From the NCBI RefSeq assembly GCF_040719375.1, contig NZ_JBFDTP010000002.1, positions 744,001 through 808,000 on the forward strand: 64,000 nt of DNA, given 5' to 3'. Position 1 is the stretch's first letter. Every line of letters starts with the position of its first letter. This stretch comes from Clostridium sp. AN503. Lineage in GTDB: Bacteria; Bacillota; Clostridia; Lachnospirales; Lachnospiraceae. A program made the translations under genes and the position numbers. Under the pieces are notes generated by a model. It was not told the origin of the DNA and did not search any database. It worked only from the letters and a program-made list of their open reading frames with translations. Shown piece by piece: positions 51,552 to 60,117 of the stretch.

Positions 51552-52732
51552 TCAGCAGTTTGCCTTTTTATAGATCTGATAGATCATCTCCTCATCCAAT
51601 TTCTTAAAGGTTCCAATGGTGCGCGTCTGCTGGTAGCTGCACCGGAATGCCAGATCCCTCAAAACGGTGTCCTCCTGAATCCCGATATCTTTATTATCAC
51701 CGAAGCTTACAGGCATACCCAGGGAGCGGAAATAATCTACAGTAGCCTGGATACCGGCCAGGGCAAGGGTCTCTTCGTCATCCCCATCCAGACCCCAGAC
51801 ATTCTTTGCATAGCGCGCAAACCGTCCCGGCTTCGCGTCATAGACTGCGAGGGCCCAGGAGCCCCAGACCGTGGCGAGAGATGCGCCGTGGGCCGTGTCG
51901 AACATGGCGGACAGCTCGTGCCCCAGCTGGTGGACCGCAAAATCCTCGCGTCCGCCGAGGCCGGTCAGCCCGTTGTGGGACAGGGAACCGGCCCACATCA
52001 GTTCGCTCATGGCATCATAATCAAGGGTGTCTTTTATGGCGACAGAACCTTTGGCGATCACCGTGCGCAGAGCGCTTCGGCAATGGAGTCGGTCAGCTCA
52101 TTATCGAGGGGATTGAAATACCGGTCCAGGGTGTGCATCATGATATCGGTGACGCCGCAGGCTACCTGGTATACCGGGAGTGTGTAGGTCAGCTCTGGAT
52201 TCATGATGGCGAATCTGGGGCGGTTTAAGTCAGAGCTTAAGCCCCGCTTGCTGCCGGTCTCCATATTGGTCAGTACGGAAGAGTTGCTGGTCTCGCTTCC
52301 TGCCGCAGGGATCGTCAAAACGGCTCCGACCGGGAGGGCGCGGACAGGTACCTTTCGCTTGCTCCAGTACTCCCATATATCGGTGTCCGGGTTTGCCGCA
52401 CCGATGGCAATAGCCTTGGCCGTGTCGATGGCAGAGCCGCCTCCGATACCCAGCACAAAATCTGCGCCGGAATCGATGGACAGACGGATGCCCTCGCGTG
52501 CGTGTTCTAAGGTTGGGTTCGCTTTGGCGCCTCCGAAAACCTCAAAGGACAAATCGCTTTCCTTTAAAGACTGTTTTATCTGGTCCAGCAGACCGCTGCG
52601 GACCACGCTGCCGCCGCCGTATACAAGAAGAACCTTTGAACCCCCATATCTGCGGACGTATTCCGCGGTCCGTCCCTGGGCGCCCTTCCCGAAAACAACT
52701 TCGGTGGGGCTTAAGTATGTGAATGCCTGCAT
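51552..52732 (-). pseudogene. Iron-containing alcohol dehydrogenase (BdhA/YqhD type), frameshifted
   Basis: Two minus-strand frames together make one iron alcohol dehydrogenase of about 390 residues. The N-terminal part (52732-52058, ATG behind GAGGAGGT) has the cofactor motif GIGGGSAIDTAKAIA, AGSETSNSSVLTN and metal ligands in GVTDIMMHTLD. The C-terminal part (52061-51552) has LSHNGL, HQLGHELSAMFDTAHGASLA with the remaining His ligands. The break is at about 52068-52072 (plus strand), where the frame of EALLRTVI-type sequence is lost; one missing base or an extra CT in a CTCT run would explain it. The second frame can start at a GTG overlapping the stop (GTGA). Either a recent inactivation or a sequence error. 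Confidence 0.85.
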
Positions 52733-52811
52733 GATAGATACCTCCTCTTTTTGGTACTATCATATCACGGTTATACATGATATGCCAGACGGAAAAAGCA
52801 GAAGATTTTTA

Positions 52812-53663
52812 TTATGCTGACGGAGCAGGGGCGGATGCTCCGCCTGCCAGTTCATCCAGGGAATGGAACTGGTAGCCCATTTCCTCCCATTTTGTCAAAA
52901 GTTCATCCAGTATCTCGGCATTGGTTTTGGAGGTGCTGTGCAGAAGTACGATCGCGCCCGGGTGGATGCGGCCGAGGAGTTTTTTGAACGCTTCCTCGTG
53001 GGTGGGCTGTTTATTCTCATACCAGTCCACATAGGCGAGGCTCCAGAAAAAGGTGTCATAGCCTAAGTCCTTTGCCATCTGGAGGTTGGACTCGCTGTAT
53101 TTTCCCTGGGGAGGACGGTAATACCGTTTCATCGGCTGTCCGGTGACCTCCTGGTACAGGGCTTCCAGGGATTTCAGTTCCTCCGAGAAGGTCTCCGAGG
53201 TGGAGATCTTTGACATATCCGGGTGGTGGAAGGTGTGGTTGCCCACGTTGTGCCCTTCAGCCACCATGCGTTTTACCAGGTCGGGACTGGTGTTTATGTA
53301 GTTTCCCACCAGGAAAAAGGTGGCCGGGACATTGTGTTTTTTGAGGGCGTCTAAAATGGCGGCGGTGTTGCCGTTTTCGTAACCGGCGTCGAAGGTCAGG
53401 TAGATGATCTTTTCCTGGGTATTGGCTACGTAATGGGCGTTGTACTGTTTTAGATAGTCGGGGGTGGCGTTTCCGATGGGAGGCCTGCCCTCCTGCTGAA
53501 AGCTCAAGCCCCAGTTGCCGTCGGCTGAGGCGGTGACGGCAGGCTCCTCACGGTGGGTCACATATGCCAGCCCATGGCCCAGAAGAAAGGACATAAGGAG
53601 TAAAAAGGCACAGGCCGCGATGCGTTTGCAGTAGAACCGGTCGGGACAGTAAAATCGTTTCAT
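52812..53663 (-). CDS. pdaA: Polysaccharide deacetylase, PdaA type (muramic delta-lactam formation)
   Basis: The start is the ATG at 53663-53661, behind CGGAGAC; an earlier in-frame start lacks a site. The 283-residue protein has an N-terminal membrane anchor (about 16-34) and a NodB domain: LTFDAGYENGNTAAILDAL, VPATFFLVGNYI, the metal-binding GHNVGNHTFHHPDM, and RPPQGKYSE, with LLHSTSKTNAEILD near the end. The FDxGYENG motif and overall pattern match B. subtilis PdaA, which removes the acetyl group from muramic acid in spore cortex synthesis. A Cys-Cys-free, Ala/Pro-rich tail ends the protein. This suggests the organism belongs to a spore-forming lineage. Confidence 0.88.
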   Translation of the reverse strand: MKRFYCPDRFYCKRIAACAFLLLMSFLLGHGLAYVTHREEPAVTASADGNWGLSFQQEGRPPIGNATPDYLKQYNAHYVANTQEKIIYLTFDAGYENGNTAAILDALKKHNVPATFFLVGNYINTSPDLVKRMVAEGHNVGNHTFHHPDMSKISTSETFSEELKSLEALYQEVTGQPMKRYYRPPQGKYSESNLQMAKDLGYDTFFWSLAYVDWYENKQPTHEEAFKKLLGRIHPGAIVLLHSTSKTNAEILDELLTKWEEMGYQFHSLDELAGGASAPAPSA

Positions 53664-53730
53664 AACAGTCTCCGTATAGAATCTTATTACTGCCAATATA
53701 TGGATAAAATGGAAATGTCATACCGGTAAG

Positions 53731-53777
53731 TTTAAGAAAGTTGTCAGATTCTAACAGGAAAAATTATGCTATACTAG
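53731..53777 (+). promoter_or_regulatory. Promoter block of the D,D-carboxypeptidase gene (repeat of 44844)
   Basis: It contains TTGTCA (53741-53746), GATTCTAAC, an A-rich stretch and an extended -10 TGCTATACT (TATACT 53770-53775). Order and spacing are the same as at 44844-44890, with most of the 47 positions identical. Confidence 0.65.
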
Positions 53778-53877
53778 GAATACTTAGCGAAGCCGGGCCG
53801 TCAGGCGCAGATCAAAGTCAGCGACCATGGCGTGCTGGATAAGAGCTTAGACAGACAACAGGATACAGGAGACAGTT

Positions 53878-55440
53878 ATGAGACAGTGGAAAAAAATTCT
53901 GGCTTTAGGCCTTGGATTTACGTTAACATTTGGGCAGGCGGCATATGCGGAGATCATCATCCCGCCTATTTCATCGATTGGCGCGCCGGAGAATGAGACG
54001 GCGGGGGCCGGTGCGATATCCGGCGAAGCGCCGGTCACCGGGACAGCGGCGGTCACCGGGACAGCGGCAGCGCCGGGGAATGCCGGGACAGAGGCGGTAC
54101 CTGGTAATAATGGCACATCCGCGGCACCTGGTAATACAGGTACAGCGGCAGCTCCGGGAAACTCTGGGACAGCATCTGTACCTGGAGGTTATAATGATAC
54201 CACAGCGATCCAGGAACCGGTGGTCGTGGCGGAGGGCGCTGTGCTGCTGGACGCCTCCACGGGGAAGGTCCTGTATGGGAAGAACCAGGATAAGCAGTTT
54301 TATCCTGCAAGCATTACGAAGATCATGACGGCACTGGTTGTTCTGGAACGGTGTGATCTGAAGGATAAGGTGACCTTTTCCTCCACTGCCACGACGAATC
54401 TGGAATCCGGGGCGGTATCTTTAGATATCACGGAGGGCGACGTACTGACTGTGGAGCAGTGTTTATACGGTCTCTTGCTCAAGTCGGCCAACGAGATCGG
54501 CAACGGCCTGGCGGAGCATGTAGCCGGCAGCGTCAGCGGGTTTGCAGACCTGATGAATGAAAAGGCAAAGGCCCTGGGATGCAGGAATACCCATTTTGCC
54601 AATCCTCACGGACTGAATGACTCTACTCACAAGACGACCCCCTATGATATGGCCCTGATCATGCGTGCGGCATTGGAAAATGCTACATTCCGGAAGATCG
54701 ATACGACTACCTCCTACAGTTTCCCGGCCACGAAGAAGTCGGCGGCAAGGACTATCACCATGGGGCACAAGATGATGTATCCGTCGGATTCCCGTTATTA
54801 TGAAGGAATTATCGGAGGAAAGACAGGATATACTTCACTGGCGGGGAATACACTGGTAACGGGCGTTGAGAAAAACGGAGTCCGTCTGATCGCCGTGGTC
54901 ATGAAAGCCAGGAGCACTCAGTATACGGATACCAAAGCGATGCTGGATTATGGTTTTGAGCATTACGCTGCGCTGACAGGTGGCAATGGTTCGGCTGGCG
55001 GCGGGACTTTGGCGGGCCCATCCGCTTCTGCGGGAGATTCTGCCACAGGCAGTCAGGCTGCACCGGGCAGCCAGAGCGCGCAGAATGACCAGACTGGCAC
55101 GGCAGGGGCAGCGGGGACTGTCGCAGCAGGCTGGAAACAGGATGCAGCCGGATGGTATTACATAAAGGCGGACGGTACGCGGGCAGCCAATGAGTGGCAG
55201 ACCTTAGAGGGGGCTGACTACTGGTTTGACGGGAACGGATATATGGCGACCGGGTGGCGCAAGTTCACCAACGGGGCCTGGTATTATTTTGCCCCGGAGA
55301 ATGGGAAGATGGTTTTTGGCAACTGGGTTCAGGACGGAGGCGCCTGGTATTATCTGGGAGCGGACGGCGTGCTGCTTATGAATACCACGACCCCGGACGG
55401 CAATCGGGTGGATGAAAACGGAATCTGGATCCAGCAGTAA
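53878..55440 (+). CDS. D-alanyl-D-alanine carboxypeptidase (DacF-like) with cell-wall-binding repeats
   Basis: The 520-residue protein has a signal peptide (cleavage near residue 24, AAYA), a low-complexity region of GTAAAPGN-like repeats at about 50-105, and a peptidase S11 domain with all three penicillin-binding motifs: S145-I-T-K148, S203-A-N205 and K315-T-G317. A linker rich in Gly/Ser/Ala follows (about 370-415), then cell-wall-binding repeats (GWKQDAAGWYYIKADGT, YWFDGNGYMATGW, WYYFAPENGKMVFGNW, AWYYLGADGVLL). It trims the pentapeptide of peptidoglycan outside the membrane. The closing NTTTPDGNRVDENGIW is shared with the surface protein at 29 kb. The YARHG lipoprotein gene follows after 13 bases. 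Confidence 0.93.
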   Translation: MRQWKKILALGLGFTLTFGQAAYAEIIIPPISSIGAPENETAGAGAISGEAPVTGTAAVTGTAAAPGNAGTEAVPGNNGTSAAPGNTGTAAAPGNSGTASVPGGYNDTTAIQEPVVVAEGAVLLDASTGKVLYGKNQDKQFYPASITKIMTALVVLERCDLKDKVTFSSTATTNLESGAVSLDITEGDVLTVEQCLYGLLLKSANEIGNGLAEHVAGSVSGFADLMNEKAKALGCRNTHFANPHGLNDSTHKTTPYDMALIMRAALENATFRKIDTTTSYSFPATKKSAARTITMGHKMMYPSDSRYYEGIIGGKTGYTSLAGNTLVTGVEKNGVRLIAVVMKARSTQYTDTKAMLDYGFEHYAALTGGNGSAGGGTLAGPSASAGDSATGSQAAPGSQSAQNDQTGTAGAAGTVAAGWKQDAAGWYYIKADGTRAANEWQTLEGADYWFDGNGYMATGWRKFTNGAWYYFAPENGKMVFGNWVQDGGAWYYLGADGVLLMNTTTPDGNRVDENGIWIQQ

Positions 55441-55453
55441 AGGAGTGAGGCCG

Positions 55454-56584
55454 GTGAAGAAGGCAGAACAGAGTTTGCATAGTAAAAACGAAATGATTGA
55501 AAATACAAGAGCGGTGACAAAAAAACAGGCATCGGTGCGCAGATTGTGGAGCGCACTGGTGCCTGCCGCCATTATCTGTGTGCTGATCCTGGGCGGATGT
55601 AAAAGCGGAGTGGGAGAAGAACCGCCGGGAGCAGCTCCGGATGAGGCGGGGAACCCGGTGGCGGAGGGCAGTGCCGGCACGGAAGGAAGCTTTGGGCCAG
55701 AGCTTGGTGAAGCTGCAGAAAGAGGCCAGAACCCGGAGGATCGAGAGGGCATGGCAGAGGGCCCGGCAGCATCTTTGGAAGCGTCATCTGACTATATCCT
55801 CCCCGGCAGTGATCGGGAATTAGTGGAATGGGCGGACGTGAAGAGCCTGACAACAGAGCAGGTCCGGCTTGCCAGGAACGAGATCTACGCCCGCCATGGA
55901 AGAGGTTTTAAGTCCCAGGACCTGCAAGCTTATTTTGACGCCAGGCCATGGTATGAGAAGACCGTGGAGCCTGATGACTTCAGTGAGAGCCTGCTGAACG
56001 ACTATGAGAAGCGAAATATCCGGTATTTGAAGGGGCTTGAGCCGGTGGATGGACTGCCGGGACTTTCGGATGCGCCGTCAAAGCCGGTCGTCGACCAGTA
56101 CGGATATGAGGGCGGGCACTCGCTGCTGTCATTTGAGCTGAAGCCGGGTACTGTAAAGGACTGTGGGGAATATTATCAGGTGGACGCGGTATTTGCGCAG
56201 GCTATTGAGGCACCGGGCGATCTGTCCTATGGGGACCGGATAACGCTGGTATTCAATGAGCTGACTGGAGAGACAAAGACGCTGGAGTACCGGGAGGAAG
56301 GCCTTTATCCTTTGAATGAAGGCCCATATCCTTCGGTGTATTATTACAGGAAGCATGAAGATGGCAGTCCGGTTGTGCTCTATCAGGACAGTGACGACAG
56401 GGTGGATAAGCCTTTTTACGAAGGGCAGCTCTATATCCGTAAGGATGCCACGAAAGAGATTGATATTGAAAGACTGTCCGCTCCGGTCACGTATGAGGAT
56501 CTGAATGGGGAATTTAACTGGTATAACGGCGTATTTTTTGACAGGAAGGGCTATGCGGTCCGCCTGGTATTTTACGGAGACTAA
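55454..56584 (+). CDS. Lipoprotein with a YARHG domain
   Basis: The start is GTG 55454, eight bases after AAAGGAG; an earlier in-frame ATG at 55412 lies within the carboxypeptidase gene. The 376-residue protein has a basic N-terminus, one hydrophobic segment and a possible lipobox (LGGC at about residue 49), a Gly/Glu/Pro-rich linker, and a YARHG domain at about 120-195 (LTTEQVRLARNEIYARHGRGF, cited as EQVRLARNEIYARHGRGF, then YFDARPWYEKTV). YARHG is an extracellular domain found in Firmicute surface proteins of unknown role. The C-terminal 190 residues are not recognised. Its place after dacF suggests a wall-related task. Confidence 0.82.
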   Translation: MKKAEQSLHSKNEMIENTRAVTKKQASVRRLWSALVPAAIICVLILGGCKSGVGEEPPGAAPDEAGNPVAEGSAGTEGSFGPELGEAAERGQNPEDREGMAEGPAASLEASSDYILPGSDRELVEWADVKSLTTEQVRLARNEIYARHGRGFKSQDLQAYFDARPWYEKTVEPDDFSESLLNDYEKRNIRYLKGLEPVDGLPGLSDAPSKPVVDQYGYEGGHSLLSFELKPGTVKDCGEYYQVDAVFAQAIEAPGDLSYGDRITLVFNELTGETKTLEYREEGLYPLNEGPYPSVYYYRKHEDGSPVVLYQDSDDRVDKPFYEGQLYIRKDATKEIDIERLSAPVTYEDLNGEFNWYNGVFFDRKGYAVRLVFYGD

Positions 56585-56586
56585 AG

Positions 56587-57375
56587 ATGATGAAAGAAAA
56601 ATTATATACGATCGAACTGACAGATGCGGTAAAGGCGGGAGACGAGTGCCTGTTCTGCTGGCTGGAGCGCAAGCTGGAACAGGAAAATCTGGAATTCGTG
56701 CTGGGTTCGTCCTATATGGAAAGTGACATCCGGGAGAAGACCAGTGAAAAAGGTTTTTGCCGCCATCACACAAAGATGATGTATGATTATGGAAACACTC
56801 TGGGCAACGCGTGGATTCTCAAATCCCGGATGGAACACATGAACCGGGAATTCAAGGAGCAGATGAAGCGGTATGGTCATGGAAGCAGCCCTAAGAAAAC
56901 TGCCGGGAAGATATCCCTGTTTTCTGCCATAAAGGCAGGCGGCAGCAAAAATACCAGATCAGCTGTGGGAGAATGGCTGCTTTCGGAGGAGGATCATTGC
57001 TATATCTGCAGCCGGATGCAGGAAATCTATGGACGGATGCTGGATACGTTTGTGTATATGCTGCGGGAGGACGCTGCTTTTGGAGCACTTTTGATGGAGT
57101 CCAACGGTTTTTGCCTGCACCATTTTGCTGACGTTTTAGAGATCTGCGAGGAAAAATTGAATCCGGCGGAAAGAGAAGCGTGGGTACCCAGACTGGGCGG
57201 GCTGATGGAGAAGAATTTAGACCGGATCCAGGCAGATATTGACTGGCTGATCGAGAAATATGATTACCGCAACAAGGATGCGGACTGGAAGCAGTCGAAG
57301 GATGCGGTGCAGCGCACCATGCAGAAGCTGACCGGCGGACATCCGGCAGATCCAGTATTCCAGAACAGAAAATAG
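56587..57375 (+). CDS. DUF6062 family protein with duplicated Cys/His motifs
   Basis: The 262-residue soluble protein starts at ATG 56587 (or ATG 56590), three bases after the previous stop. It contains the same pair of motifs twice: CLFC (C21, C24) with GFCRHH (C58, H60, H61), and CYIC (C138, C141) with GFCLHH (C176, H178, H179). The repeated CxxC plus CxHH spacing suggests two metal-binding (probably zinc) half-domains from an internal duplication. The pattern is that of DUF6062, common in Lachnospiraceae, with no known function. No DNA-binding motif is visible. Confidence 0.78.
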   Translation: MMKEKLYTIELTDAVKAGDECLFCWLERKLEQENLEFVLGSSYMESDIREKTSEKGFCRHHTKMMYDYGNTLGNAWILKSRMEHMNREFKEQMKRYGHGSSPKKTAGKISLFSAIKAGGSKNTRSAVGEWLLSEEDHCYICSRMQEIYGRMLDTFVYMLREDAAFGALLMESNGFCLHHFADVLEICEEKLNPAEREAWVPRLGGLMEKNLDRIQADIDWLIEKYDYRNKDADWKQSKDAVQRTMQKLTGGHPADPVFQNRK

Positions 57376-57442
57376 TGGAATAATCTGGCGGGGCTGGGAG
57401 ATATTAATGAAAAGCAGAGAAAATAAAAGGAGGCTTTTCATT

Positions 57443-58033
57443 ATGGATTTAAAAAGCAGCGAGACAGCAAAGAATCTGATGCGCGCATTTGCAGGCGAGA
57501 GCCAGGCCAGAAACCGTTATACATTTTCGGCGGGTAAGGCGAAAGCAGAGGGATATCCGGTGATCGGATCTGCCTTTTTGTTTACGGCGGAGCAGGAAAA
57601 GGAACATGCGGAAATCTTCTATAATTATTTAAAGGAGCTTTGCGGACAGAATATTTTTATTGACGGCGGTTATCCGGTGGACCAGTATGATAAAAGCCTG
57701 GACCTTTTAAAAGCGGCAAGACATAATGAGTATGAAGAATACCAGGATGTATACCGGAATTTCGGAAATATCGCGAAGGAGGAGGGCTTTAGCCAGATTG
57801 CGGGAACCTTCTATAAGGTTGCGGATATTGAGCGGATCCACGGAGACCGGTTCCAGATGTTCGCGGATTATTTAGAGCAGAACAAACTGTTTGTATCAGA
57901 TGTGGAGACCGGATGGATGTGCCTCAACTGCGGCTACGTGTTTACCGGCACGCAGGCGCCGCCGAAATGTCCGGTATGCAGCCATGAGCAGGGATATTTT
58001 ATCCGATTGGAGCTTGCGCCATATATCCGGTAA
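57443..58033 (+). CDS. rbr: Rubrerythrin
   Basis: The start is ATG 57443 behind AAGGAGG. The 196-residue protein is a peroxide-reducing enzyme of anaerobes. The ferritin-like di-iron domain (about 1-145) has Glu and His ligands in FAGESQARNRYTF, EQEKEHAEIF, HNEYEEYQDVY and IERIHGDRF. A C-terminal rubredoxin domain carries two Cys pairs (CLNCGYVF and CPVC). It takes electrons from NADH through a rubredoxin reductase to reduce hydrogen peroxide. It appears as a single gene with a short gap after the DUF6062 gene. Confidence 0.96.
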   Translation: MDLKSSETAKNLMRAFAGESQARNRYTFSAGKAKAEGYPVIGSAFLFTAEQEKEHAEIFYNYLKELCGQNIFIDGGYPVDQYDKSLDLLKAARHNEYEEYQDVYRNFGNIAKEEGFSQIAGTFYKVADIERIHGDRFQMFADYLEQNKLFVSDVETGWMCLNCGYVFTGTQAPPKCPVCSHEQGYFIRLELAPYIR

Positions 58034-58128
58034 GCTTATAATAGATTTGATGCAGCGGTGAGGGTACTGACCGGTTGCGATTTGATTTGAATAATCCGGA
58101 GGACCGGAGGTTTGAGAGGCAGATACGA

Positions 58129-58794
58129 ATGATAAACAGAGACGTGAAAGCGGTCATATTTGACCAGGATGGACTGATGTTCGACACAGAGCGCATATCG
58201 GTGGAGGCATGGCATTTGGTGGGAGAGGAGTGGGGAATCCACTTAGAGGAGGAATTCTTAAGTACCGTACGCGGCATGAATGTGCGGGATGCGGCAGAGC
58301 GGTTCCGCCAGGAGTTGGGCGGCTCTGTGGATTACGTGCGTTTTAAAGAGGAAAAGCAGGAGCGTTTTGAGGCCATGCTGAGGCAGCGGGGGATTCCGGT
58401 GAAGCCGGGCCTTAAGGAGCTTCTGGCATTTTTAAAGGAGCATGGCTACAAGATTGCCATGGCTACTGCCAGCACAAAAGAATATTCCCTGGAGAATTTA
58501 AGAGAAGCGGGGATTGAAGATTATTTTGATTATATCATTACCGGGGATATGGTGGTTCATGCAAAACCGGACCCGGAGGTGTTCTTAAAGTCTGCGGAGG
58601 CTCTGGGAGAAAGACCGGAAAACTGTATGGTTTTAGAAGACAGTTTAAACGGTCTGGAGGCAGGGCTCCGGGGTGGTTTTATCACGGTCATGGTGCCGGA
58701 TCTGACCCAGCCCGACGAGGCGCTCCGCAGCCGGGTGGACAGTGTATGTTCATCCCTGTTTCAAGTAAAGGAATTGCTGGAGGGCGTATCTTAA
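58129..58794 (+). CDS. HAD family phosphatase (beta-phosphoglucomutase-like)
   Basis: The start is ATG 58129 (MINRDVKAVIFDQDGLMF) behind GAGAGG; a TTG at 58075 would add 18 residues. The 221-residue protein is a subfamily IA HAD hydrolase: motif I DQDGLMFDTE, motif II ATASTKE, motif III Lys in HAKPDPEVF and motif IV VLEDSLNGLEAG. Cap and spacing resemble beta-phosphoglucomutase and the broad sugar-phosphate phosphatases (YcjU/YhcW type). The second Asp of motif I (DxD) is present. The substrate is unknown. Confidence 0.88.
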   Translation: MINRDVKAVIFDQDGLMFDTERISVEAWHLVGEEWGIHLEEEFLSTVRGMNVRDAAERFRQELGGSVDYVRFKEEKQERFEAMLRQRGIPVKPGLKELLAFLKEHGYKIAMATASTKEYSLENLREAGIEDYFDYIITGDMVVHAKPDPEVFLKSAEALGERPENCMVLEDSLNGLEAGLRGGFITVMVPDLTQPDEALRSRVDSVCSSLFQVKELLEGVS

Positions 58795-59709
58795 GTGAGT
58801 TCATCTGTAAAAGTGATATCTGCACTGCTGGCGGCTGGAGCCGCGGGTGCAGCCGGAGGCCTGGCCCGTTCCCGCTATGAAAGGGACTGCCTGACCGTGG
58901 AAGAGACTGAGATCATATCCCCGAAGATAAAGAAAGCCAGGACGGTGGTTTTTTTGTCAGACCTGCATGATAAAGAGTTTGGAAGGGAAAATGAGAGGCT
59001 GTTCCAGGTTCTCCGTGACGTAAGGCCGGACCTGGTGTTGATCGGAGGCGACACCATGGTAGCAAAGGCCGGTGCTGCAAAGCTGGATGTGACGGAGCGG
59101 CTTCTTGACGGGCTTTGCAGGATACTGAAAGAGGATGGCTCTTCCGGCCCTGCCGCGTCCTTCCGGATATTCTACGGCAATGGGAACCACGAGCAGCGCA
59201 TGCGCAGGGAACGTACGGTATATGGCAGCCTGTATGGAGAGTTTCAGGCGCTTTTGAAAGCGTATGGGATCTGTTATCTTTCCAACCGTACCGTACAGTC
59301 CGGGGACGACATCTGCATCAGCGGACTGGACATTGATCAGAAATACTACCGGGATCTGGTCCCGGCGAGGATGAAAGCAGAGTACTTGACGAAACACCTG
59401 GGAAATGCGGATCGCAGCCGCTTCCAGATCCTGATGGCGCATTCCCCGCTCTTTTTCGACGCCTGTGCGGATTGGGGAGCGGACCTTACACTTTCGGGCC
59501 ATTTTCATGGAGGTACCATAAGGATACCCGGACTGGGCGGAGTGATGACGCCCCAGTACCAGTTTTTCCTGCCGGTATGCGCAGGAACATTCGAACAAAA
59601 CGGCCGCTATATGATCGTCAGCCGGGGACTGGGTACCCACTCCATCAATATCCGTATTTTTAATAAACCACAGGTGGTCGTTGTGCGGTTAAGGCCGGAA
59701 AATGACTGA
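58795..59709 (+). CDS. Metallophosphoesterase (YkuE/YaeI-like), membrane-anchored
   Basis: The start is GTG 58795 directly after the previous stop, behind GGAGG. The 304-residue protein has a short N-terminal hydrophobic segment (about 5-23), then a calcineurin-like domain with all metal motifs: SDLHDKEFG, GGDTMV, GNGNHEQR, MAHSPLFF and SGHFHGGTIR. The family includes YkuE and YaeI-type enzymes that act on lipid or nucleotide phosphoesters at the membrane. Its close coupling to the HAD phosphatase suggests one transcript. Substrate unknown. Confidence 0.88.
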   Translation: MSSSVKVISALLAAGAAGAAGGLARSRYERDCLTVEETEIISPKIKKARTVVFLSDLHDKEFGRENERLFQVLRDVRPDLVLIGGDTMVAKAGAAKLDVTERLLDGLCRILKEDGSSGPAASFRIFYGNGNHEQRMRRERTVYGSLYGEFQALLKAYGICYLSNRTVQSGDDICISGLDIDQKYYRDLVPARMKAEYLTKHLGNADRSRFQILMAHSPLFFDACADWGADLTLSGHFHGGTIRIPGLGGVMTPQYQFFLPVCAGTFEQNGRYMIVSRGLGTHSINIRIFNKPQVVVVRLRPEND

Positions 59710-59747
59710 TGATAAAGTTTTGGCTGTTGTAGAAATCCCTGTTCCCT

Positions 59748-60011
59748 TGAGTTTCCGCATTTTGCAGCGGCGGCGGGCGGCGGTTCGGATAAACTGGTTT
59801 TTGTGACTTTGCAGGTCTTTAGAAGCTGTTAGTCCTCAGGATTTTCTGTTCTGACAGCGGAAGGGGGTGTCTGAGCGTTAGCGAGTTGCCCTTTCCGCTG
59901 GCAGGTTTTTAAGAAAATTCTGAGGGCTTACAGATTCTTAAGACCGAAACCGGAACAAAAACCAGTTTATCCGAACCGCCGCCCGCCGCCGCTGCAAAAT
60001 GCGGAAACTCA
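59748..60011. repeat. Very long inverted repeat (about 264 nt) between two transcription units
   Basis: The outer arms, 59748-59804 and 59955-60011, are perfect 57-bp inverted copies, beginning TGAGTTTCCGC and G+C rich in the middle (GCGGCGGCGGGCGG). Inside, 59815-59847 pairs with 59912-59944 with a few mismatches, and AGCGGAAGGGG pairs with CCCTTTCCGCT (59889-59899). An extra CCCTGTTC (59737-59744) matches GAACAGGG (60030-60037). The whole element can fold into one long hairpin. It has no reading frame of note and fills the gene-free gap 59710-60117. No clear target-site duplication is seen. Confidence 0.92.
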
Positions 60012-60023
60012 GGCTCTTCTTTA

Positions 60024-60052
60024 TTTACAGAACAGGGGTTTTTTGTTATACT
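60024..60052 (+). promoter_or_regulatory. Promoter of the scpA-scpB-dut operon
   Basis: TTTACA (60024-60029), 17 nt and TATACT (60047-60052), just downstream of the long inverted repeat. The outermost GAACAGGG of that element lies in the spacer. Confidence 0.75.
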
Positions 60053-60117
60053 GGTAGATACGTGAGAATCCGGGAACAGCCCGGAATGGCGATTTTAGGG
60101 AACAGGACAGGAGCGTC

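Noticed and set aside
53878..54190. Repeats in the carboxypeptidase N-terminal region as a CRISPR-like array
   Set aside because: The units are short, in frame and degenerate, and encode a GTAAAPGN-type low-complexity peptide.
59748..60011. The long inverted repeat as an insertion sequence
   Set aside because: The 150-nt interior has no transposase frame and no clear target-site duplication, so it can at most be a non-autonomous element.
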